A stretch of 26,592 bases of DNA, taken from positions 666,151 to 692,742 of the forward strand of contig BFEA01000669.1 of assembly GCA_003427395.1 (NCBI GenBank). The letters run 5' to 3'. This stretch comes from Chara braunii (Eukaryota; Streptophyta; Charophyceae; Charales; Characeae). Of this stretch, positions 18,915 through 26,592 are shown one piece after another. The notes under the pieces were generated by a model. That model was not told where the DNA came from. It saw only the letters and a list, made by a program, of their open reading frames with translations, and searched no databases. The position numbers and the translations under genes are program-made. How positions within the stretch are numbered: position 1 is the stretch's first letter; each line of letters starts with the position of its first letter.

Positions 18915-20056
18915 GGGTTATGCCATCGAGCTTCTACCATTTCCATGAACTGGTCTAACGTCAAAGACTTAGCCCAGTCCGCAATGCGTCTCCCATACCC
19001 AGCCTTTATAACTACACCATCTAACCACTTGGCTGCCTTACCCTCCAGCTAAGATGCCGCAGTTACCACTTCGTCCTCTATCAAGGTTCTTTTGGCCTTC
19101 ATCCAAACCAGGACTGTTCTCAACCAAGTGTTGAGTTTTTCGCCCTTTCCCTCGCCTGAGAACGCAAGAGGTGGTTTCATTGGGGTCTTAGGATACCATT
19201 GACCCTGCGGCTGTCCAGATTGCTAACCAGGTTGTTGTGGTGGTGTAGCAAACACCGCTGGACCCGAAGAAGAAGACGCAATAGTCTGTGAGACTGCTGC
19301 AGACGTACCACTTGGCTGTGTACCAGCTTGAACTGGAAAGGGGGCTGACATCGCCGATAACGGCAACGACGATTGTGCTGGTGGCCGGAATCCTGGCCTT
19401 GTCAATGCATCCAGGATCTGGTCTAGAGTTCTCTGCATGAAGTCTAATTTGTTGTCCACGTGTGCGTGCAATGACAACATATTTTTCTTCAATACTTTTA
19501 GCGGGTCAGTCAATGCTGACTCATCCAAGCCCTCTACTTCAGCCTTGTCAGCCTCTAAAGTTTCAAGCCTGGCTGCTCTAGTTTTCATCGTAGTTTTTCT
19601 ATCGGTAGCTTCTTTCAGATCCTGCTCTCACTTACGGCGGAGCCTCTCGACCTGCTGGATCTCTCTGAGCTCCCTCTCACGCGGGGTCAACGGGTTGAAC
19701 TGCGCACCCGCCATTTGACTAGAAGACTGTCTAGAACCTGTGGAATCGGAAGTGCCCGAGGAACTTGTGGAACTCGTTGGCATTCCCAACTGGCCCCCAT
19801 TAGTCCCTGACGAGGACGCAGATGATGACGCAGCAGAGCTTGCACCATTAGCCATCGCTGCTGCTCTGGCTGCTGATGCCTGCTCTCTAGCTGCTGCGTT
19901 TGCTGCTGCTATCCCCCCTGCTAGAGCACGGGCTCTACGTAACCGTCTTTTTTCTCCCTGCTCCAAGGCCTGGAACACGTGCGGTACCCTTAGTGCCTGT
20001 GCACGTGTTAGTCTCCTAACGTCAGCTCTATCATCAACAGGGTCTGACCCACTCAT
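18915..20056 (-). pseudogene. gag: Gag, N-terminal part
   Basis: The chosen start is the ATG at 20054-20056 (MSGSDPVDD). The N-terminus is charged, then Ala/Ser-rich low complexity (ARAAAMANGASSAASSSAS), then a probable coiled coil (ELREIQQVERLRRK...LEADKAEVEGL), a Pro/Ser/Gln-rich linker and the capsid domain (LNTWLRTVLVWMKAKR...LDQFMEMVEARWHN). Three in-frame stops break it: TGA at 19628-19630, TAG at 19223-19225 and TAG at 19049-19051. Sequence on each side of every stop is in one frame and reads sensibly, so the frame was once continuous. The DNA insertion at 18912 interrupts the capsid domain. Confidence 0.82.
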
Positions 20057-21335
20057 TAGGTAAACAGATAGTATCTGCACTAGAATCCCCTAATGGAATC
20101 ATACCGCAGCATGTATCTGACCGGCACATAGTTTTTTATAAATGGTTGTGTCCGGCGAGTTCCCTACTATACCGAATCAAGTGGCATGTCTACAACATTC
20201 ACACAGATTATCTACATAGTCTAGATGCACCCTGATTGGTTCACTTACAGCAGCATTAGTTAGAACTGGCTATGGCAGCATACAACAGTCCTACACTAAT
20301 CTGTCTGTGAGGTTAGCAGTCCGTCAACCAACTAATCAAAGGTACAAAAAGACAATGTAGCAGATGTATGATTGATGGGTATAGTTGTGTACACAGTTGA
20401 GCACCAATTGGAACCTACCCTCCCCTCAATCCAACATACCGAACAGCATCTTGAGCAAAGCAGTGTTTTCGTGTGTGTATCGGCCCACCCCTGTGCCCAA
20501 GTCAGAGCCAAGTAAGTCAGCCAGCCCACTCTTATTTACCCTCATACGGAAACGAGCCTTACACCCGGATGATCTGGCTGATCAAGAGGATTATTAAGAG
20601 CGCCCCCATCTCTTTAGGAATTCTTTAACGTCGCAGTCAGGACGATGATCACAGCCAGAATCATACCGAGTACCCAACCAGAAATGTTTATAGACGGTCT
20701 GGTAAGCGTCTCATACAAGGCTGGCACACTTGGCAAGACTTCTATCTGAGCGCAGCAAGTGCCAAAACAGGACAGCAGCCATCGCATGCGTGCACTACTC
20801 CCTGTGGGTTGGCATGGGGACCGTGACCCAGTGCTTCGACCAGGGCCCTTCAGAGGCACCGCCCTTTCTCCTTCGAGTATGCTTCCGAGAAGATTGTCGT
20901 CTCTCAAGGTAGCGCGCTCACGACACCTCACCAAAAGAGAGGACTCTCAAGTTGGACTCACTTCCTCACGGTAAGAAGAGATTGAGAGAATAGATAAGGT
21001 AAGGGAACAACGTACCTAGAGATAGCTGCCCCCAACCACAGATTTTCTCACCAATTGAGCTGATGTTGCATTTGATGACCGGTCATGACCTCGGTACCAC
21101 TAACAACGCAATGCAGTGCCACCTTAGTCCAATGCCACATCAGCATGCTCTCATCATCAATCAAACATTCCGCTGTATCCCACGGCATATACTGTCGTAA
21201 TAGCCTTCCGGTGCACCCCTCTCTACCCAGGGCGTGCACCTAACGTGGCCTGACGTCACAAGTACCCACTGCGAAGAAGCATCGTCAACGCACCAAGTCT
21301 GTATAACACCAGCATGCCGAAGGTAAGTGTCGATC
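20057..21335 (-). other. Leader between the 5' LTR and gag
   Basis: About 1.28 kb of untranslated leader, long for a Ty3/gypsy element. One minus-strand frame (20934-20614, 106 codons) ends in a hydrophobic stretch GWVLGMILAVIIVLTATL that could span a membrane. It is not recognised and may be chance. No other motif was found. Confidence 0.5.
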
Positions 21336-21353
21336 AAACCAGCTCTGATGCCA
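21336..21353 (-). other. Primer-binding site, initiator tRNA-Met type
   Basis: The minus strand reads TGGCATCAGAGCTGG starting three bases after the 5' LTR. Plant-type elements primed by tRNA-iMet have TGGTATCAGAGC at this place, so there is one mismatch in the first twelve bases. Confidence 0.8.
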
Positions 21354-21356
21354 AAT

Positions 21357-22771
21357 TGCAAGGAACATGAATACGGACGAAGCACAGAAATCCAGAATGC
21401 AAAATCACACTGAAGTCCAAGTAGTCAAAGCCAAAGCAGATAGCACATGGAACCGAGTAACCATCCCATTGAGAATGATACAGAAGAATCGTGAGTCAAT
21501 GTCCATGCCCAATAGGGCAACACCAACAGCATAACCCAAATGTAGCTCTCTCTTGTGAATGGCGCCAGGCGCCCTATCTACTCTACAGCCTAGCCTACAA
21601 CTACAGCAATGAAAGCAACCAGACAACTTGACTACCAGCCAGTGATGATGTCAACACCAATGCCGACCTCCACCTCCACCAGGTACGTGTCCTCTTCCCC
21701 ACACTCTCCCTTGTTACCCACACAGCGCCCTTCACCTCCGAAGACCACCTTCGCCCTTCACCCTCTCTGCACCCTCATGCGGCCCGGCTATGGCCGCCAG
21801 TGCCCTGGTGCACAGGCAGCGCCCTACCGCCTAGCGCTGGCCTGCCTTGCACCTGTCTTAGCGCAGCGCAGCAGCAGCAGCAGCTCGCATTTGCGCAGCG
21901 TGCCGGCATTNCTCTCTCTTGTGAATGGCGCCAGGCGCCCTATCTACTCTACAGCCTAGCCTACAACTACAGCAATGAAAGCAACCAGACAACTTGACTA
22001 CCAGCGAGTGATGATGTCAACACCAATGCCGACCTCCACCTCCCCCAGGTACGTGTCCTCTTCCCCACACTCTCCCTTGTTACCCACACAGCGCCCTTCA
22101 CCTCCGAAGACCACCTTCGCCCTTCACCCTCACTGCACCCTCATGCGGCCCGGCTATGGCCGCCAGTGCCCTGGTGCGCAGGCAGCGCCCGACCGCCTAG
22201 CGCTGACCTGCCTTGCACCTCTCTTAGCGCAGCGCAGCAGCAGCAGCAGCTCGCATTTGCGCAGCGTGCCGGCATTGCCCGCAATGGCCAAGATCCCTGC
22301 CCACTCGCCCTGCTTGCNTATATGCCAGTGCAGCGTGTGGGCGGCCTCCCTTCAGCCTGTGACCGGGACCCAGGGGCTGAAGCCAACCCGATACAGTAGG
22401 GCCCCGGGGCAATGCAGTTGTGCCTCTTTCATCAAGGCCTGATGCCAGATTCAGATAGTGGGCCGATTTCCCTTTGGCATTTTCGGCCTCTATACCCAGC
22501 ATGCATTGTCGGCCTCACGTTCGAGTGCCCAGGGCCTAACTAACTCAGAGGCCCTGGGCTTTCAGCATTTGCTGAAATCCGAGACTCGGAGCACTCCAAC
22601 CAACTGGCGTGCTGCAACTGTATGGACCCCACTTCGTGAAATGTTGGCACAGAGGGCTCTTGTTCATTTGCTGGCCCGCCTTTACTTAGGGCGGGCACGA
22701 GGCTTGCTGGGGCCTTAGCCCAGAACATGTACATCATGGCAAGGCCCCTACTTGAGGGCTCAATCCTCACA
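21357..22771 (-). repeat. 5' LTR of the Ty3/gypsy element (with internal assembly duplication)
   Basis: Drives leftward transcription in an intact element. It is 1415 bp here because 21546-21910 is repeated from 21912 after a single N. Removing one 366-bp unit gives 1049 bp, the same as the corrected 3' LTR. The first partial copy differs from the second at about six or seven sites, while the second matches the 3' LTR there. Confidence 0.93.
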
Positions 22772-22775
22772 ATTA
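22772..22775. repeat. Target-site duplication ATTA (right)
   Basis: Partner of 10860-10863. Confidence 0.75.
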
Positions 22776-23656
22776 GCTTTTATTACAAATGAAAGGAGTT
22801 CAGAAAATTTTATTTTATTTTATTTTGTTTTTTTTTTTAGCTCAGAAAATTTTAGGACTGGTCCTTGGAGCATTTTCACATTTCCTGACGAGACCCTTTC
22901 CCGAAAATCGTTTTTTTATTCCTACAAAACTATTTACACGCAAAAGAAAAACGGTATTCTTCCATACCTGAAAATTACACTAGAACCAGCCGCTCCTCCA
23001 TGCGTCCGATCTGCCCCGGGGATCGGTCTCAAGGGCCATGTGGGACTTGGGCCCTGAGATGAACTGTGCATTGTACGTGGCATCAAACAATACAAAAATG
23101 AAAACAGGATAAAAAACTCGAGGGTTAAAAACTTAAAAAGTAAAAAATACACAAAAAATGAGTTGAGCTGACGACTTTCAGCTCTTCGCACCTAATTCAC
23201 CGCTGAAGTGCCCTTTACGCCAAGAAAACAAAGGGTGTGGGCACTATCAAGCCACTGTAAAGCCCATGCACACTGCTCATTACCCCACCTCGAGACCGGA
23301 AAGGGTGTTCTGGCAGTGCATACAAGGCTAGCTTCCATATAGTACCGAACATGTGCCCTCATATAAAACACTTACAGGGAAAAAAAAAGCCCCATTCAGG
23401 ATAACAGATCTCGAATTCCTGTGTGCACAATTCTTTTTTTTTTTTGCTGTTTTACTGCGTGCGGCATTATACTGCCAGTGTGAAGTCGCAACAAACAGAT
23501 GGTAGATAAATCCGACAGTTACCACCAAGAACCCCCCGCCCTCTCACCAAAATAAAAAAAGAGAAGGAAAGAAAACCACTTGTTACTCCGAAATAGTAAC
23601 TAAAACGTGGACCTGGTATTGCATTTGTGCTCGAATGACGTCCGAGGTGTGGGCCG

Positions 23657-23658
<2 letters not shown>
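22776..23658. other. AT-rich DNA without recognisable gene
   Basis: A/T homopolymer-rich sequence with short chance frames. A palindromic AGGACTGGTCCTTGGA at about 22854 echoes motifs near 4708 and 10765. Confidence 0.5.
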
Positions 23659-23750
<92 letters not shown>

Positions 23751-23751
23751 N

Positions 23752-23840
<89 letters not shown>

Positions 23841-23846
23841 GCGCAC
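23659..23846. repeat. Compound microsatellite (CT)n(CA)n-N-(CT)n(CA)n(CG)n
   Basis: CT run, CA run, one N at 23751, then CT, CA and a short CG run. The repeat of the CT-CA pattern across the N suggests the two halves may be the two read ends of one array. Confidence 0.95.
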
Positions 23847-24317
23847 GCAGATCTCTCTCATTCCACCGTTGCCTCACTCAGCACACGAAATCGGTCATGG
23901 AAACGGAAATGAAGATATGCACCGAAAAAAGATAAAGATAATCAACATTTCCAAAAACAAAAAAAAAAGATTAAAAAAAAAACAACAGCAACAATCGTGT
24001 TTCCCATCGCACGACACCGTTCATCACAAACGATTTGAAGACAGGAAACATATATAACAAGACAAAAACTCCTAACGACGAGGACACACACTGGCAAACA
24101 AAAGGTTCTTCCAATCTTTAAACTTTGCACAACTATGCGAACTAGGTAGCCATCAACATCATGAAAACGATAATCTGAAATCGTCGACGACAATCATGCC
24201 GCCGTTCCATCGACCAACCAACCACGCACACGACGACCATGGACACGGACCACGTAATAACTCCAACCGCCTACCGATCGAACCACCCCGTGTGCACCAC
24301 CTCCCTACCGCACGGTC
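23847..24317. other. No recognisable gene; 3' flank of the PIF transposase
   Basis: A-rich (AAAAAACAAAAAAAAAAGA-like near 23955) then moderately GC sequence downstream of the transposase stop. The terminal inverted repeat of the PIF element could not be identified, because its other end is missing from the window. Confidence 0.4.
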
Positions 24318-24940
24318 CTACATCAAAGCTAGGCAGTCTCGCAATGCATCCCTCAACAATTCACCTTCCACGTTCGTGCACCATCCCCGCGCGCCTGCGT
24401 CGTTCCCCACAATGCCCAAGTCCACTCTACGCCGAACGCCATTCGCATCCACCTCCCACAAAAGGTTCTCGTCGAAGTCGATCCCTGCGTCCAGGAGGAT
24501 ATTGTGGAGAGTGCAGACAGCCACGAATTGTTGTGGCAAGGTCTCTAGGTTCGTCTTATGGGTGCTCAAGAACAGACGCCACGTGGACTTGAGTCGGCCG
24601 AATACCCTCTCCACACACCCCCGTGCCACCTTTTGCCGCGTGTCGAAGCGCTCCTCGTCAGCACCTTGGTCGATTCCTCCGTACGGCGACACAATCCACG
24701 GACAGGCAACTGGATAACCGTTGTCGCCCAGCAGGTAGCCTCGCGTGACGACACCATGCGGCAGATTCTCCGGAGTTGCGTCGAACAACTCGCCACTTTC
24801 TGCACGCCTAAACAACTGGGAATTGTGCAGGACACGGACGTCGTGCACACTTCCAGGGTATCTGACGTGGACGTCGAGGATCCGCAAATCCAAATCCACG
24901 ACCACCTGCGCCTGCACGGAGAACTTCTGTTTGCGGTATC
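24318..24940 (-). pseudogene. PIF/Harbinger-type transposase, N-terminally truncated
   Basis: DDE_Tnp_4/HARBI1-like nuclease domain. In order on the minus strand: YRKQKFSVQAQVVVDLDLRI with the first catalytic Asp, then GSVHDVRVLHNSQL, then LLGDNGYPV...WIVSPYGG with the second Asp, then ARGCVERVFGRLKSTW with the Glu, and LHNILLDAGI near the end, which is a usual PIF C-terminal block. Stop TAG at 24318-24320. All three catalytic acidic residues are present and the frame is open for about 207 codons. The N-terminal third of the usual 350-400-residue protein is missing: the sequence changes abruptly at about 24938 into the protease of a Ty3/gypsy element. The 24917 GTG is not a credible start. 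Confidence 0.88.
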
Positions 24941-25510
24941 CATTCCTAACACTACATCGAAAGGAAGGTCATCGTGCACGAGGAGAGTCAGGGAATAGAG
25001 AACTTTCTCCATCTTCCCATCCTTCTCTAAGCGAAAGTACGCCTGGACTCCCTCTACGTAGTCCTCAACGCGCATCGTGCGGTTGTCTGCGAGGACACTG
25101 ACTATGGGGTCTACTAGCTTTTGGACCTTTAGTCCTAGCCTCAGTTTCTTCAGCGCCCTACGGCTAATGTAACTACGGGTAGCTCCTGAATCTATAAGGG
25201 CCCCTACCCTACTCCTAGACACCTTTACATCTACCAAAATCAGCTGTCATTTACTCTCCTTCTTCATTTTGGCCCAGGCTGGCATCCTCTCCTTTAATTC
25301 TTCTGCCACACCTGTGAGGGACGTGCCTAAAGAGACGCTAACACAAGCAGTCTCTGGACAACTATCTAGGCACGGGCCTGCAACCTCTGCTATAGGCTCA
25401 TGTGGGTTGGGGGTGTCCTGTTCGCGCCCGCTCACTTCTCCACAAGGCCTTGAAGTAGGGGCAGTTGCGACCCCTACTGGCGGCTGCCTTTTGACTGTTG
25501 GGCAACCCAA
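24938..25510 (-). pseudogene. Retropepsin-like protease of the second Ty3/gypsy element, truncated
   Basis: An Asp-protease domain with an intact active site ALIDSGATRSYIS (about 25190) and second block LPFDVVLGMD, where it is cut by the PIF junction. A TGA at 25247-25249 splits off an upstream linker (25510-25250) in the same frame; CGA to TGA would explain it. The upstream limit is a TAG in the same frame. Confidence 0.8.
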
Positions 25511-25530
25511 TGGGCTTGTCTATACTTCGG

Positions 25531-25572
25531 AAAAAAATTGATAACGTGGGCCGGGTCACCATAGAATACGCA
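25531..25572 (-). other. Degenerate CCHC zinc knuckle of second gag
   Basis: In the gag frame, after an RGG/GRG-rich linker (25870-25620), CVFYGDPAHVINFF sits where C-x2-C-x4-H-x4-C is expected. The second Cys is Tyr and the fourth ligand is Phe, so zinc binding is probably lost. The UUUUUUU at 25531-25537 lies at its end. Confidence 0.55.
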
Positions 25573-26592
25573 CTGACCCATGTTCACGCGTTCCTGCCAT
25601 AAGCGCTGGTCCAAGCCCAGATCTTCCCAGGGTCTGCCCTGCGGCAAGCCTGGGTGCCATCCTCCTTGAGGCGCCCTTCCACCTCCTCGTTATGGGGACC
25701 GGTTACCCTGGCGATTTAACGGGGGACCTTGACCCCTACCTCCCGCTTGGCGATTTCCCTGTCCGCCAACCCCTTGTGCGCCCGGTCCTCGGCCTCCTAT
25801 GGCCTGGCCCCTTTGGCCCTGGCCTCCTCCTCTACCTTGCGGTCTCCCTCCGGCCGCGACAGCAGCGTAAGACCTCCCCTACCCTACACAACTGTACTCC
25901 TCCCCTAGGCCCCACTCAATCTGATCATATGAGACCTCTTCTGTACCACCCTCCTCTAATGTCAGGATCAAGTGATCCTTGGCCTTGACTTGGCCCGAGA
26001 TCGTACGATCTTTCCACTTCTTCCCCTTCTCCAGGTCCTTGTGCCAGAAAGTGGTAACTGGCATAGACTTCGACTCACTCAGGACGACTTCTCTACTCAA
26101 TACATCGTAAGTCATGCCGGGCTGCTGAGATTTATCAAAGAAATGCTCGCGTAGGGCATCTGGGATGGCACGATAAAACAACTTGACCAACTGGGGCTCG
26201 GTGACCCCGTGGTCAGGGACGGCTACCAAGTCGTCCATAGTACTCTTGAGTGCCTTAGCACTCCTCCACTGCCGCGAGTGGATCGTTTGGAGCTTATCAG
26301 AGGCTCTAATGCCTCGCGTTGGGTCAACGAACCGCTCCTTGAGGAGCTTGAGGAATTGAGAAAGAGGAGTGACTTTGGAATACGCAACCAGGTTGTTTTC
26401 ACAACCGGCTGTGCGCGCTAGAGACCTAGCGAAACTAGCCGCTTCGTCCTTCAGGGCCTGGAAGGCCACGAGGACTTGCTCCTCCATCAAGATATGTTGT
26501 AAATAAATGAAGCTATTGACACTGGCCTCCCAGTTGTCAAAGTTCTCGTCCTTCTTCCCCCCGTACGCGTCTGGGAACTTAAGTTTCACTGG
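25573..26592 (-). pseudogene. gag: Gag of the second Ty3/gypsy element (partial, with stops)
   Basis: Capsid-type Retrotrans_gag domain: KFPDAYGGKKDENFDNWEAS, FVDPTRGIRASDKLQTI, and FYRAIPDALREHFF. The frame is open from the window edge to TAG at 25879-25881, then continues in the same frame as a Gly/Arg/Gln-rich linker with one TAA at 25690-25692, into the zinc knuckle. The 5' end lies beyond the window; the GTG at 26589 is only the first possible codon. Both stops are one transition from sense codons (for example CAA to TAA). Confidence 0.82.

Larger units (their letters stand above)
10864..22771 (-). mobile_element. Full-length Ty3/gypsy chromovirus-type LTR retrotransposon (inactivated)
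   Basis: Two LTRs in the same orientation bound gag, protease, RT, RNase H, integrase and a chromodomain-like tail in Ty3/gypsy order. On the minus strand the LTR begins TGTGAGGATTG and ends CCTTGCA (TG...CA). ATTA flanks both sides. A tRNA-iMet-like PBS follows the 5' LTR and a polypurine tract precedes the 3' LTR. The 11.9 kb span includes a 2.64 kb insertion in gag and a 366-bp assembly duplication in the 5' LTR. The LTRs differ at about 8 sites in 960 comparable bases, suggesting a recent insertion, with the caution that part of the LTRs may be an assembly copy. In-frame stops in gag and pol make it non-autonomous now. Confidence 0.93.
24938..26592 (-). mobile_element. Second Ty3/gypsy element, 5' part only (gag-protease), truncated
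   Basis: Gag and protease on the minus strand, running off the window edge at 26592 and cut at about 24938 by the PIF sequence. No RT, integrase or LTR of this element lies in the window. Its proteins are only distantly similar to those of the 10864-22771 element, so it is a different family. The protease is again in the -1 frame relative to gag. Confidence 0.8.

Noticed and set aside
23607-24057. ORFs made of Ser-Leu and Thr-His runs
   Set aside because: Direct translation of the CT/CA microsatellite.
24318-24940. Transposase as a domesticated host gene
   Set aside because: The catalytic residues are intact, but the N-terminus is missing and the frame is fused to a broken retrotransposon; nothing indicates co-option.

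Overview
This is eukaryotic nuclear DNA made almost entirely of repeats and transposable elements. No operons, bacterial genes, rRNA, convincing tRNA or CRISPR array were found. A chromovirus-type Ty3/gypsy element with an initiator-tRNA-Met-like primer site, a PIF/Harbinger transposase and hAT-like inverted repeats point to the green plant lineage. A streptophyte alga such as Chara would fit, but that is an impression from protein style and repeat load, not a demonstrated identity. Runs of N and a sequencing adapter show a short-read draft assembly.

Layout. 1-4880: low-complexity and minisatellite DNA, a probable decayed LINE 3' end (about 1510-1950), a hAT-like nested inverted-repeat element (2334-2870) and dispersed GTGTGGCGA repeats. 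4884-7402: two near-identical 1.25 kb blocks joined at an N; the second carries a 38-bp Nextera mate-pair junction adapter, so the duplication is suspect. 7500-8636 (-): a Ser/Thr-rich ORF with coding-phase repeats, the best candidate for a host gene. 8640-10860: several tandem repeat arrays.

10864-22771 (-): one Ty3/gypsy chromovirus, complete in structure, with a 4-bp target duplication (ATTA), LTRs of about 1049 bp after correcting assembly faults, PBS, polypurine tract, gag with an intact CCHC knuckle, protease, RT, RNase H, integrase and a chromodomain-like tail. Gag and protease lie in different frames and meet at a correctly phased GGGAAAC heptamer, a candidate -1 ribosomal frameshift site. 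RT returns to the gag frame. The element is dead: at least six in-frame stops, each explicable by a single C-to-T or G-to-A transition, and a D-I-G protease active site. Its gag is split by a 2.64 kb insertion (about 16272-18912) holding two hairpin elements and an inverted duplication of a possible gene fragment.

22776-24317: AT-rich DNA and a compound microsatellite. 24318-26592 (-): a PIF/Harbinger transposase lacking its N-terminus, abutting inside the protease domain of a second, truncated Ty3/gypsy element whose gag runs off the window.

How the genes act together: in the first element gag, protease and pol would be one retrotransposition unit transcribed leftward from the LTR at 21357-22771. 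The PIF transposase and the 7500-8636 ORF are independent of it.
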